Source: Clostridiales bacterium
Lineage (GTDB): Bacteria; Bacillota; Clostridia; Christensenellales; Aristaeellaceae
Length of the DNA: 64,000 nt
Assembly (NCBI GenBank): GCA_004557905.1
Contig: SFFH01000009.1
Location: 1 to 64,000 of the forward strand
Direction: 5' to 3'
This document shows, one piece after another, positions 27,013 through 35,440 of this stretch (position 1 is the stretch's first letter; each line of letters starts with the position of its first letter). The notes beneath the pieces are model-generated. The model was not told the DNA's origin and searched no databases. It was given only the letters and a program-made list of their open reading frames with translations. Position numbers and translations under genes: made by a program.

Positions 27013-28818
27013 TCAGTCCTCCGGCTTCGCGCCAATGACCGCCTTGATGCGGCGCACGCCGGCAGAGGAGGATTCCTCCTTCTGGATCTTGAAGGAGACC
27101 AGCTCGCCGGTGTGGCTGGCGTGCGGGCCGCCGCAGATCTCCTTGGAGTACTCGCCCATGGTGTACATGCGCACACACTCGCCGTACTTGCTCTCGAACA
27201 GGCCGATCGCGCCCTCGGCCTTGGCGGCCTCGACGGTGGTCTCGGTCATCACGACCGGCACATCCGCGGCGATCCACTCGTTGACCAGCGCCTCCACCTG
27301 CGCCAGCTCCTCCTTGGTCACCTTGCGGCCGAACTTGAAGTCGAAGCGCAGGCGCTCGGCGGTGATGTTGGAGCCCTTCTGCGCGACCTCGTCGCCCAGC
27401 ACGCGGCGCAGCGCCGCCTGGAGCAGGTGGGTCGCGGTGTGCAGGCGCGCGGTCTGCGCACTGTTGTCGGCCAGGCCGCCCTTGAAGCGCTGCTCGGCGC
27501 CCGCATGGGACAGCTTCTGGTGCGCGGCGAAGTGATCGGCGAAGCCCTGCTCATCGACGGTGAGGCCCTTTTCCGCCGCCAGCTCGCGGGTCATCTCGAT
27601 CGGATAGCCATAGGTGTCGTACAAGTGGAACGCATCCAGGCCGTCGATCACGGTCTTGTCGCCCAGGCGGGAGACGACCTTGGCGAACTCCTTCTCGCCC
27701 TGGCGCAGCGTGCGCGCGAAGCGGGTCTCCTCGAGCTTGAACTGCTCGAGCACGAACGCCTCGTTCTGCTTGAGCTCCGGATAGACCTCGGCGTACTGGT
27801 TGATGATGACCTTCGCGATCTCGCTGGTGAAGCCCTCGTCCATGTCGATGCCCATGCCATAGCGCACGGCGCGGCGGATCAGGCGGCGCAGGACATAGCC
27901 CTGGTCGACATTGCTCGGGGACACGCCGCGCGGGTCGCCCATGATGAAGGTGGCGGTGCGCAGGTGATCGGCGACGATGCGGAACGCCTTGGTGGTCGCC
28001 GCGTCATCCTCATAGCCCTTGCCGGACAGCTCGGAGATCTTGGCGAGGATATCGGTGAACGCGTCGGTCTCGTACACGGACTTGCAGCCGTTCAGCGTGC
28101 AGACGGTGCGCTCCAGGCCCATGCCGGTATCGACGTTCTTCTTCTCCATCGGGATGTACTGGCCCTCGGCGTTCTTGTTGTACTGCATGAACACATCGTT
28201 CCAGATCTCCATGAAGCGGCCGCAGGAGCAGGACGGGGAGCAATCCGGGCCGCAGGGCGGCTGATCGCGGATGATGAACATTTCGGTGTCCGGGCCGCAC
28301 GGACCGGTCTGCCCCGCCGGGCCCCACCAGTTGTGCTTGCGGCCGAGGAAGTAGATGTTCTCCGGCTTGACGCCCTGCGCCATCCAGTAGCCGGCGGCCT
28401 CGTCGTCGCGCGGGATGTCGCCCTCGCCCTCAAACACGGTGAAGGCCAGCTTGTCCTTGTCAAGGCCCAGGTACTCCGGGCTGGTGAGGAACTCCCAGGA
28501 CCAGGCGATCATGTCCTTCTTGAAGTAATCGCCCAGGGACCAGTTGCCCAGCATCTCAAAGAAGGTCAGGTGGGAGGCGTCGCCGACCTCGTCGATGTCG
28601 CCGGTGCGGATGCACTTCTGTACGTCGGTGAGGCGGGTGCCGGCCGGGTGCTTGCTGCCCAGCAGGTACGGAACCAGCGGGTGCATGCCCGCGGTGGTGA
28701 ACAGCACGGTCGGGTCGTTCTCCGGAATGACGGAAGCGCTGGGAATGACCGCGTGGCCCTTGCTCTTAAAGAAGTTCAGCCACATCGTGCGCAGCTCGCC
28801 GGAAGTCATCTTCTTCAT
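27013..28818 (-). CDS. alaS: Alanine--tRNA ligase, compact form lacking the C-Ala domain
   Basis: 601 aa. The class II aminoacylation core (FTTAGMHPLVPYLLG, ASHLTFFEMLGNWSLGDYF, GMGLERTVC), the tRNA-recognition helices and the editing domain with zinc ligands HTATH and CGGPHASH are all present. The protein then ends at VIGAKPED, while standard bacterial AlaRS is near 870 aa with a coiled-coil and C-Ala oligomerisation domain. The frame is intact to a proper terminator, so this is a natural short form rather than a visible frameshift. Expression is controlled by a T-box leader. ATG 28818 has GGAG 10 nt upstream. Confidence 0.95.
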   Translation of the reverse strand: MKKMTSGELRTMWLNFFKSKGHAVIPSASVIPENDPTVLFTTAGMHPLVPYLLGSKHPAGTRLTDVQKCIRTGDIDEVGDASHLTFFEMLGNWSLGDYFKKDMIAWSWEFLTSPEYLGLDKDKLAFTVFEGEGDIPRDDEAAGYWMAQGVKPENIYFLGRKHNWWGPAGQTGPCGPDTEMFIIRDQPPCGPDCSPSCSCGRFMEIWNDVFMQYNKNAEGQYIPMEKKNVDTGMGLERTVCTLNGCKSVYETDAFTDILAKISELSGKGYEDDAATTKAFRIVADHLRTATFIMGDPRGVSPSNVDQGYVLRRLIRRAVRYGMGIDMDEGFTSEIAKVIINQYAEVYPELKQNEAFVLEQFKLEETRFARTLRQGEKEFAKVVSRLGDKTVIDGLDAFHLYDTYGYPIEMTRELAAEKGLTVDEQGFADHFAAHQKLSHAGAEQRFKGGLADNSAQTARLHTATHLLQAALRRVLGDEVAQKGSNITAERLRFDFKFGRKVTKEELAQVEALVNEWIAADVPVVMTETTVEAAKAEGAIGLFESKYGECVRMYTMGEYSKEICGGPHASHTGELVSFKIQKEESSSAGVRRIKAVIGAKPED

Positions 28819-28857
28819 ACTCGTTAATCTCCTTTTCTTTTCTCGCCCATCTTCCTT

Positions 28858-28925
28858 GTTGGAAGAGAAGGTTTCCAAAGGGCGAGCGATAAGCCCTTTG
28901 GCCGTGCCCGCAGGCACGGAACCAA
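28858..28925 (-). promoter_or_regulatory. Two extra hairpins between the T-box terminator and alaS
   Basis: CCGTGCC / GGCACGG and CCAAAGGGC / GCCCTTTGG stems lie in tandem in the untranslated region after the T-box. Neither has a T tract. They may tune mRNA stability or translation. Confidence 0.5.
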
Positions 28926-28930
28926 AATAA

Positions 28931-29158
28931 AAACGCCTGCCGTCCGGGGACGAACAGACGCGATTCGCGGTACCACTCCGGTTGACATGCCTTGCGGCAC
29001 ATCCTCTCTCGCCCTTAACGCAGGCATACGGCCGGCTCCTCGCCGGAAGCTCCCCGGAGGGCTGCGCTCCGGTTCCTGCCGCCGGGCTTGCACCCTCCCC
29101 GGCTCGCTCCTGCAGGCTTGTCCGACGCGCTCTTTCCGCATCATCGCTTTTCATATCG
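28931..29158 (-). ncRNA. T-box riboswitch leader of alaS
   Basis: About 228 nt. The antiterminator core TGGTACCGCG is at 28975-28966, and stem I landmarks GCGATGATGCGGAAAGAG and GGTGCAAGCC are present upstream. The competing terminator (CGTCTGTTCGTCC / GGACGGCAGGCG, then TTTTT) is at 28962-28931. Uncharged tRNA-Ala should stabilise the antiterminator and allow alaS transcription. The specifier codon could not be placed with confidence. Confidence 0.92.
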
Positions 29159-29164
29159 GAGAAT

Positions 29165-29193
29165 ATTATATTGAATCCGACAGGGTTTGTCAA
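29165..29193 (-). promoter_or_regulatory. Consensus promoter of the T-box/alaS transcript
   Basis: Perfect TTGACA (29188-29193) and TATAAT (29165-29170) on the minus strand with a 17-bp spacer. Confidence 0.93.
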
Positions 29194-29235
29194 GCCCCCG
29201 AAAGAGGCTTTTCCCGTGAGGTCCCCAAAACGAGG

Positions 29236-29265
29236 CAGGGCGGCGCGATGGCTCGCGCCGCCCTG
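29236..29265 (-). terminator. Terminator hairpin after the SH3/peptidoglycan-binding gene
   Basis: Thirteen-bp GC-rich stem CAGGGCGGCGCGA / TCGCGCCGCCCTG with a 4-nt loop. The T tract is weak on the minus strand (CGTTTTGG). Confidence 0.7.
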
Positions 29266-29295
29266 TATAAAGAGGGGATGGGGGTGGTCAATGAA

Positions 29296-32220
29296 TTACG
29301 GGGCCTTGTCGCTGATGGTGTAGCCCTTCGACTTGAGCGCCGCCGCGCCAGCTTCGATCTTTTCCTGATGTCCGCCGGGATCATTGTCTACACGGTCCGT
29401 ACCGTGCGTCTTGGAGTTCAGGAAGTGCACGCAGAACTGTCCATCGAAATTGTTGCCGGTGACCTTGTTCAGTCCATGCGGGATCGCATAGATGGAGCCG
29501 ATAAACTGCGTCTTCACACCGCTGCTGTTCGTAACCGTCAGCACCACCGCACGGCGCTGGTACTTGTTCAGGGACTCCAGCATGCTCGCGTTGCTGACAT
29601 TGTACAGGCTGCACAGCACCTTGGTATCGTCCGCCGTTGCTGGCTCCACGTCGGCGTGGTTGCCCAAGGACTGGATCTTGATGTTGAACGATTTGCCCGT
29701 CGCAATATCCGTCAACGTTGCGCTTCCGTCCTTCTTCAGGCCTGCAGAAGTGTAGGCACTGTTCACGCCGCCGCTGCTGTTAAACCAGTTCACATTGTAG
29801 ATGACCGGGTTGTAGCTTGCACTACCGCCAGAAGACCCAATCTTCTTGTTGTACTCCTCCATGATCTTGGCAATCGTCTTCGGACCCGCCACACCGTCAG
29901 CGGACATGCCGTTGTCCTTCTGGAACACCCTGACGGCCTCCTTTGTCTGCTTGCCGTAATGGCCGCTGACATCGCCATCGTAGTACTTGAGCTTCTTGAG
30001 CGCCTCCTGAATCCAGGTGACCATCGTGCCGGTGTCGCCCTCTTTGTAGGTGCCGCCGGCGTAGTCGTCGCTGTTCAGATAGTCGTTGACTTCGCTCTCG
30101 TTCATGACCTTGGCATAGGTGTTCTTGATCCAGTAGCCGGACTGAATCTGATACCAGTTGCCCGACTTGTCCACATAGTAGAACACGTCGCCCTTGTTGG
30201 CTGTCGCCACCTTCTCGGAGCTGGTATCCGCCGCCTCACGGATGCTGACGTCGTTGGCCGTGACGCGGATCATGCCCAGGATTTCGCCGCCGTCTGTATC
30301 AAGGTTGATATTGCCGCCGTTGTCAATAAACGTCTGCTTGGAAACCTTGTCGAGCACGGAAGCACGAACGTAGCCACTGTACACGCTGCCGCTGCTCTTC
30401 TTGACCGTGATATAGTACCAGGTCGTGCCGCCGACATTGTACTTGCGGGTCGCCTGTACCGGCTTGCCCTTGTCCATCGTGGTCTTCGCCGCGGAGGTCA
30501 GGGAGTAGGTGGTGCGCAGGCGCACGCCGTCCTTGTTGATGAGGAAGTAGGAGTCGCTCTCCGCCACGGAGGAGCTGCTGATGCTGCCGCTGGAGCCGCC
30601 GCTCGTCTCCTTGCCCGTCTTGCTGCGCAGCAGGTTCAGGGTCTTCAGGCCCGCGACGCCGTCCACCGTCAGGCTGTTGTCGTCCTGGAACTTGCGCACG
30701 GCCGTCTTGGTCAGGCTGCCGAAGCTGCCGGTCAGGCTGCCGTAGTAGTAGCCCAGCTCCTTGAGCATGGTCTGCAGCTCGAGCACGGCGGAGCCGCTGT
30801 CGCCCTCGCGCAGCGCGGTCGTGCTGCTCGTGCCGGAGCCGCTGCCGCCCAGCGCCTTGGCAATCGCGTTGAGCGTGGACGTGCCAGCGATGCCGTCCGG
30901 AGAGATGCCCTTCGCCTTCTGGAACTTCTTGACCGCAGCCTGTGTCAGGGAGCCGTAGTGGCCGCTGATGTCGCCGTAGTAGTAGCCCAGCGCCGTCAGG
31001 TCCTGCTGCAGCGCGATGACCTTGTCGCCGGTGGAGCCGACCTTCAGGCCGGTCGTGCTGCTGGTGGAGGAGCCGCCCGCCTTGTCAATTGCAGCCTTGA
31101 CCGCAGCAAGGGTCCTGCTGCCGGCCACGCCGTCCGCCGGCAGGCCCTTGTCCTTCTGGAATTCCTTCACCGCATCCTCGGTCTTGTCGCCGAAGTTGCC
31201 GGTGATGCTGCCGTAATAATAGCCGAGCTGCTTGAGATCGGTCTGCAGCTGCGTCACCGAGGTGCCCTGGCTGTTGAGCTTGAGGGTGGTGCCGCTGGGA
31301 TAGCCGCTGCTGGCGCTGGTGCCGCCCTTCCTGGCGACCGCAGAGGCAATCGCGCTGAGGGTCTTGCTGCCGGCCACGCCGTCCGCAGTCAGGTTGTTCT
31401 TCTGCTGGAAATTCTTGACGGCTGCCTCGGTCTTGGAGCCGAAGTTGCCGGTGATGTCTGCCCAATAGTAGCCCAGGGTGGTCAGGTCCTGCTGCAGATC
31501 GCGGACCTTCGTGCCGCTGGAACCGAGCTTCAGGCCGGAGCCGGAGGAGGAGCTGCCCGTCGAGCCGCCCTTGTCCGCGTACACCGACTTGAGGCGCGCG
31601 ATGGTGCTCGGGCCTGCAACGCCGTCGGCCGTCAGGTCATATTCCTTCTGGAACTTCTTGATGGCCGCCTCGGTCTTGTTGCCCACCTTGCCGGTGATTT
31701 CACCGGTATAGTAGCCCAGCTCCTTGAGCATGGTCTGCACGCTCTTGATCGTCGCCACGTCGCTGCTGTCCGCAGTGGTCGCGGTGGTCCCGGCGCTGGA
31801 AAGCGCCTTCTTGCGCTCGGACGCGGTGAACGTGCCCACCTTCTTGCTGGGCAGATTGCCGCCCGTGACGGAGAAAGCGTTCTTCGCCTGCTCGGTGCTG
31901 AGAATCTTGACGTAGGTGTCCTTGCCGTCGTTCTGGCAAACCCAGCCGCTGTCGACGTCACCGTCGCTGTTGCGGTAGTTCACCTTCACAAACGTGCTGC
32001 TTCCGCTGGTCTTTGTACTGGTCACGTACACGCACGCGCCCTTGACGATGTTGTCAATGACGGTCGCGCTGGAAGAAGCGCTCGCGCGGACACGGACCCT
32101 GTCCTGCGTCTGGCCATAGACCTTGCTGTAGTTGGCGGCAAGCGCCGGCGCGGCAAGGGCCGTGATCAGCACGCACAGAATCGCCAGCATAGCCATGCAC
32201 TTGGTGATCCTGCTTTTCAT
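29296..32220 (-). CDS. Secreted multidomain SH3 / peptidoglycan-binding protein with a distinct C-terminal domain
   Basis: 974 aa. A signal peptide (MLAILCVLITALAAPALA) ends near residue 28. Then come an SH3-like domain, five tandem PG_binding_1 units (each with LGYY near the start and DGVAG or DGIAG at the end), two more SH3-like domains, a sixth PG_binding_1 unit, and a C-terminal domain of about 170 residues with VNWFNSSGG, GNHADVEPAT, FDGQFCVHFLNS and HGTDRVD. No lysozyme, amidase or NlpC/P60 catalytic domain was recognised. The protein should sit in the cell wall. ATG 32220 was chosen over an upstream ATG because it follows GAGGGG and begins the signal peptide. Own promoter at 32310-32338. 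Confidence 0.88.
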   Translation of the reverse strand: MKSRITKCMAMLAILCVLITALAAPALAANYSKVYGQTQDRVRVRASASSSATVIDNIVKGACVYVTSTKTSGSSTFVKVNYRNSDGDVDSGWVCQNDGKDTYVKILSTEQAKNAFSVTGGNLPSKKVGTFTASERKKALSSAGTTATTADSSDVATIKSVQTMLKELGYYTGEITGKVGNKTEAAIKKFQKEYDLTADGVAGPSTIARLKSVYADKGGSTGSSSSGSGLKLGSSGTKVRDLQQDLTTLGYYWADITGNFGSKTEAAVKNFQQKNNLTADGVAGSKTLSAIASAVARKGGTSASSGYPSGTTLKLNSQGTSVTQLQTDLKQLGYYYGSITGNFGDKTEDAVKEFQKDKGLPADGVAGSRTLAAVKAAIDKAGGSSTSSTTGLKVGSTGDKVIALQQDLTALGYYYGDISGHYGSLTQAAVKKFQKAKGISPDGIAGTSTLNAIAKALGGSGSGTSSTTALREGDSGSAVLELQTMLKELGYYYGSLTGSFGSLTKTAVRKFQDDNSLTVDGVAGLKTLNLLRSKTGKETSGGSSGSISSSSVAESDSYFLINKDGVRLRTTYSLTSAAKTTMDKGKPVQATRKYNVGGTTWYYITVKKSSGSVYSGYVRASVLDKVSKQTFIDNGGNINLDTDGGEILGMIRVTANDVSIREAADTSSEKVATANKGDVFYYVDKSGNWYQIQSGYWIKNTYAKVMNESEVNDYLNSDDYAGGTYKEGDTGTMVTWIQEALKKLKYYDGDVSGHYGKQTKEAVRVFQKDNGMSADGVAGPKTIAKIMEEYNKKIGSSGGSASYNPVIYNVNWFNSSGGVNSAYTSAGLKKDGSATLTDIATGKSFNIKIQSLGNHADVEPATADDTKVLCSLYNVSNASMLESLNKYQRRAVVLTVTNSSGVKTQFIGSIYAIPHGLNKVTGNNFDGQFCVHFLNSKTHGTDRVDNDPGGHQEKIEAGAAALKSKGYTISDKAP

Positions 32221-32309
32221 GTCGTCTATCCCCTCTTTCGTGTCCGCTTTCCTGCGGACGGCTTGACGGACGGGCGGATATACCCGTCCATCCATATCAT
32301 CATGGAACA

Positions 32310-32338
32310 ATTTTATTACAGAAGTGTTAATTTGTCAA
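32310..32338 (-). promoter_or_regulatory. Promoter of the SH3/peptidoglycan-binding gene
   Basis: TTGACA (32333-32338) and TAAAAT (32310-32315) on the minus strand with a 17-bp spacer, in a locally AT-rich stretch. Confidence 0.85.
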
Positions 32339-32352
32339 CAGTGATTACCTGG

Positions 32353-33315
32353 TTATTTTATGATTTCGTCATTCTTTTTTGAGTTTTCTTCACATTCTTG
32401 GTGGCCTTCCGACAGTTTCAGGCGTTTTCTGGGCACAAAGCCGGAGAAAACCGTATCCCCGTCGTGGGATTCCACGGTAATCTGGCCGCCCAGGCCGATC
32501 ACCGTCTGGCTCACGATATAAAGGCCCATGCCCTGCCCCGTCGCCTTGGTGGTGAAGCCGGGCTCAAAGATCTTTGCGCGCACCTTCTCCGGGATCGCCG
32601 GGCCGTTGTTGCGCACGGAAAAGAACCAGCTGCGCAGATCCTCGCCCAGCACCAGCTCCACCGTCGGCATCTCGCCCTCGGGATGCTCGGCGGCGCAGGT
32701 CGCGTCCAGCGCGTTGTCGATGAGGTTGGCCAGCACGCGGCAGATTTCCCAGGCGGGCATCAGCTGATCGTCCCACTTGGCGGCGATGGATAGCTTGAGC
32801 TGCGCGCCGCGCTCCCCGGCCTCGACCACCTTGGCCTGAATCAGCGCGTTGACCGCCGGGCAGGCGGTGCGCAGCATGTTGCTCACGCGCTGCATGTCGC
32901 CGTAGATCTTATCCATGTAGGCGATCGCCTCGCCGGGCTCGTCCATCTCAATCAGGCTGTAGACGACCTGCAGGTGATTCATGAAATCGTGCCGCTGGGC
33001 GCGCATCTCTCGGTTGAGGCTCTCCAGCTGGCCGTAGGCCTCCTCCAGCTCCTGCGTCTTGTGCACCAGCTGCAGGCTGGTCAGCGCCGAGCCGATGTCC
33101 GTCACCGCGCCCCAGCCCACGATGGTCACGCACAGCAGCGTCGTCATGCGGGCAAGCGCCGCCTCCACGCCGACGCTGAGCATCCTGTTGACCAGCACGA
33201 TCATGGTCAGCCCCGCGACGATCTCCAGAACGTTAAAGATGATGGAGATGGCCGCCGCCTTCTTCACCTTGACATGGCCGGGCATATCGCCCGTTGCAGA
33301 AATCTTGAGCTTCAT
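32353..33315 (-). CDS. Sensor histidine kinase with Spo0B/GHKL-type core, no adjacent response regulator
   Basis: 320 aa. Two membrane helices (about 23-45 and 62-85) are followed by a coiled coil and the phosphoacceptor motif RHDFMNHLQVV. Then come the ATPase N box NLIDNALDA and the G boxes FEPGFTTK and GQGMGLYIV. The RHDxxNHLQ motif is typical of the CitA/DpiB/AgrC-like kinases. ATG 33315 was chosen for its upstream GGAGTGAGG. No regulator gene is next to it, so it is an orphan kinase here. The downstream cell-wall protein has its own promoter. Confidence 0.85.
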   Translation of the reverse strand: MKLKISATGDMPGHVKVKKAAAISIIFNVLEIVAGLTMIVLVNRMLSVGVEAALARMTTLLCVTIVGWGAVTDIGSALTSLQLVHKTQELEEAYGQLESLNREMRAQRHDFMNHLQVVYSLIEMDEPGEAIAYMDKIYGDMQRVSNMLRTACPAVNALIQAKVVEAGERGAQLKLSIAAKWDDQLMPAWEICRVLANLIDNALDATCAAEHPEGEMPTVELVLGEDLRSWFFSVRNNGPAIPEKVRAKIFEPGFTTKATGQGMGLYIVSQTVIGLGGQITVESHDGDTVFSGFVPRKRLKLSEGHQECEENSKKNDEIIK

Positions 33316-33369
33316 AGTCCTCACTCCGGCCGCCTGTGCCGACATCTTGCATGCAGTGAACCACGAAAG

Positions 33370-33407
33370 AAAAATCCCGTGCGGAGCCTTGATCTGCGCC
33401 GCACGGG
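33370..33407 (-). terminator. Terminator of the sugar nucleotidyltransferase gene
   Basis: Nine-bp stem CCCGTGCGG / CCGCACGGG with a 14-nt loop followed by ATTTTTC on the minus strand. Confidence 0.85.
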
Positions 33408-33415
33408 AGGAGAGA

Positions 33416-34324
33416 TTACTCGTGAAGGGAGGCCGGATAGACGCCGCTGTCATGCAGGGCCTTCAGAGAGGCCTGGACATTGGGCTTGTCCTCCTTGTAG
33501 GTGACGCCGAACCACTGCGCGTCCGTGGTGAGGACGGACACCTTCAGCTCGTTCGCCTTCATGAGGTCGTCCACCATGCGCGGCAGCAGCGCCTCCGCCT
33601 TGATCGCGTCCGGAGCCAGGCCCTTGAGGAAGTCGTTGAAGTACGCCTCCAGCTTGGTGAAGAACCACGGGGTGAAGCCCCAGAAGTTCATGCTGGCCGG
33701 CGCCTCGGGGTCAAGGAGCTTTCCCGGTTCGCCCTCGTCGATATCACGAATCTCGCCGTTCTCGCACAGCTTGATCTTGAGCGTCTCCACCACCTCGGTC
33801 AGGTAGCCGTTTTCATCGGACTTGCACACGCCGCGGGAGACGGTGCCGTTCTTGGAGACGGTATTCTTGAGCATATAGCCCACCATGCAGGCCTCGCCCT
33901 CGGGCTTGAGGGTCTGCAGCTTGTCATAGGCGGCCTTGAAAGCGGACACGCCGTAGTAGTCGTCCGCGTTGAGCACGCAGAACGGCTGATGGATGACGTC
34001 CTTGGCCACGAGCACGGCGTGCACGGTGCCGAACGGCTTCACGCGCTCGGCCGGGATCTTATAGAAAGACGGAACGCTGGAAAAATCCTGGAAGGCATAA
34101 TCAACCTTCACCTTCTTGGCGATGCGGTCGCCGCAGATGCCGGCGATCAGCTCCTGCATGCCCGGCTTGATGACGAACACAACGTGATCGAAGCCGGCGC
34201 GGATTGCGTCATAGATGGAGTATTCCATCAGGATCTCGCCGTTCGGGCCGAGGCCGTCCACCTGCTTGTTGCCGCCGTAACGCGAGCCCATGCCCGCAGC
34301 CATGATCAGAAGGGTAGCGCCCAT
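33416..34324 (-). CDS. Nucleotidyltransferase family protein (sugar-phosphate nucleotidyltransferase-like)
   Basis: 302 aa GT-A-like nucleotidyltransferase. The nucleotide-binding start LLIMAAGMGSRYGGNKQVDG is clear, with VLNADDYYG as metal-binding region and a conserved GFTPWFFTKLE block. It resembles a clostridial family annotated as NDP-sugar pyrophosphorylase-like but lacks the hallmark residues that would fix it as GalU, RmlA or GlmU. ATG 34324 has GGAGGAGG upstream; the upstream extension is not supported. Monocistronic, with its own promoter and terminator. Confidence 0.8.
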   Translation of the reverse strand: MGATLLIMAAGMGSRYGGNKQVDGLGPNGEILMEYSIYDAIRAGFDHVVFVIKPGMQELIAGICGDRIAKKVKVDYAFQDFSSVPSFYKIPAERVKPFGTVHAVLVAKDVIHQPFCVLNADDYYGVSAFKAAYDKLQTLKPEGEACMVGYMLKNTVSKNGTVSRGVCKSDENGYLTEVVETLKIKLCENGEIRDIDEGEPGKLLDPEAPASMNFWGFTPWFFTKLEAYFNDFLKGLAPDAIKAEALLPRMVDDLMKANELKVSVLTTDAQWFGVTYKEDKPNVQASLKALHDSGVYPASLHE

Positions 34325-34367
34325 GTGAATATCCTCCTCCGTATGTTGAAGCTTTTGGTATGGCTTC

Positions 34368-34396
34368 ATTATACAGGATTTGGTTTCGCGCTTCAA
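34368..34396 (-). promoter_or_regulatory. Promoter of the nucleotidyltransferase gene
   Basis: TTGAAG (34391-34396) and TATAAT (34368-34373) on the minus strand with a 17-bp spacer. Confidence 0.82.
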
Positions 34397-34432
34397 GGCA
34401 TATTTCCCTTTTTCGCAAAAAGTTCACGGCGC

Positions 34433-34461
34433 TTCACACGCGCGCCATTTTCGCGTATAAT
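34433..34461 (+). promoter_or_regulatory. Promoter of the flavodoxin-like gene
   Basis: TTCACA (34433-34438) and TATAAT (34456-34461) with a 17-bp spacer, divergent from the nucleotidyltransferase promoter. Confidence 0.8.
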
Positions 34462-34495
34462 GGAAACATCGCCCACCCGAAAGGAGAGGATTCCC

Positions 34496-35128
34496 ATGAA
34501 GGTTCTTCTGATCAACGGCAGCCCGCACGAGCACGGCTGCACATACCGCGCGCTCTGCGAAATCGAACATACGCTGCGCGGGGAAGGCATCGACACCGAG
34601 TTTTTTAGGCTCGGCGCGGCCCCGATCCGCGGCTGCACCGGCTGCGGCGCGTGCGCCAGGATGAAGCAGAACCGCTGCGTGCATGACGACGACGCGGTCA
34701 ACCGCGCGCTGGAGAAGTGCGCGGACGCGGACGGCTTTGTCTTCGGCTCCCCGGTGCATTACGCCAGCGCTGGCGGCGAAATCACCTGCCTGATGGACAG
34801 GATGTTCTACGCCGGCTCCGGTCTGATGCGCGGCAAGCCCGCCGCGGCCATCGTCAGCGCGCGCCGCGCCGGCACGACCGCCGCCATCGACCAGCTGAAC
34901 AAGTACTTCACCATTTCCGGCATGCCCATCGTCCCCAGCCAGTACTGGCCCATGGTGCACGGCACTTCGCCCGCGGACGTGGAGAAGGATGAGGAGGGCC
35001 TGCAGATCATGCGCCAGCTCGCCCGCAATCTCGCCTGGATGGTCAAAAGCTTCGCCCTCGCCCGTGAGCACGGCATCCTGCCGCCCGCGCCGGAGAGCGA
35101 GAGGAAGCGCACAAACTTCATCCGCTGA
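34496..35128 (+). CDS. Flavodoxin-fold NAD(P)H-dependent oxidoreductase / iron-sulfur flavoprotein-like
   Basis: 210 aa. The FMN-binding start KVLLINGSPHEHGCTYRAL is followed by a cysteine-rich stretch CTGCGACARMKQNRC near residues 45-60, which resembles the compact cysteine motif of iron-sulfur flavoproteins, and by the second flavin loop FGSPVHYASAGGE. Such proteins transfer electrons from ferredoxin or NAD(P)H in anaerobes; the partner is unknown. AAGGAGAGG precedes ATG 34496. Promoter and terminator flank it closely. Confidence 0.86.
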   Translation: MKVLLINGSPHEHGCTYRALCEIEHTLRGEGIDTEFFRLGAAPIRGCTGCGACARMKQNRCVHDDDAVNRALEKCADADGFVFGSPVHYASAGGEITCLMDRMFYAGSGLMRGKPAAAIVSARRAGTTAAIDQLNKYFTISGMPIVPSQYWPMVHGTSPADVEKDEEGLQIMRQLARNLAWMVKSFALAREHGILPPAPESERKRTNFIR

Positions 35129-35146
35129 CGCATCCTGCATATAGAC

Positions 35147-35187
35147 GCCGGAGAGCGGGATTTTCTTCCCACTTTGCCGGCTTTTTT
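35147..35187 (+). terminator. Terminator of the flavodoxin-like gene
   Basis: Outer stem GCCGG / CCGGC with an inner GGGA / TCCC helix, followed by a T6 run. Confidence 0.75.
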
Positions 35188-35251
35188 GTAAAAATTTGTG
35201 CGCAATCCGTTCATGATGCGTCCTTCGCCGGGCAAATCTGCCGTTCAGGTG

Positions 35252-35280
35252 TTGCTTTGTCCGGCGTGAGAGGATAAAAT
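35252..35280 (+). promoter_or_regulatory. Promoter of the GH1 beta-glucosidase gene
   Basis: TTGCTT (35252-35257) and TAAAAT (35275-35280) with a 17-bp spacer. The transcript would start inside or next to repeat C1 and have a leader of about 155 nt. Confidence 0.65.
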
Positions 35281-35287
35281 AGAAGAG

Positions 35288-35379
35288 AACCGGCATGCTG
35301 CCGGCGGCATCTCCGACGAAACGATGTAAGTCTTGCTGCTTTGTGCCCGAGTCCGAATCTATCCAGAAGGATTTGTATA
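35288..35379 (+). repeat. Dispersed intergenic repeat family C, copy 1 (in the GH1 leader)
   Basis: 92 bp starting with hairpin AACCGGCATGCTGCCGG, then GCATCTCCGAC, TAAGTC, GCTTTG, CCGAGTCCGAA and ending AGAAGGATTTGTATA. The second copy at 58456-58548 is about 70 percent identical over the full length with no visible gaps of more than one base. Confidence 0.75.
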
Positions 35380-35440
35380 ACAAACCAGCCGGGAGAAATC
35401 GCCGGCTCCTTTCCCGATACCACACGACAGGAGGAACACC

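Noticed and set aside
29700..31750. Regularly spaced DNA repeats resembling a CRISPR or tandem array
   Set aside because: They encode six tandem peptidoglycan-binding units of a secreted protein; spacing is that of the protein domain and repeats diverge at third codon positions.
28987..32382. A 1131-codon open frame on the plus strand opposite the peptidoglycan-binding gene
   Set aside because: It is antisense to a gene with signal peptide, repeated domains, promoter and terminator. The open frame is explained by GC-rich codon use; its translation is low-complexity (Arg/Ala/Val/Leu/His).
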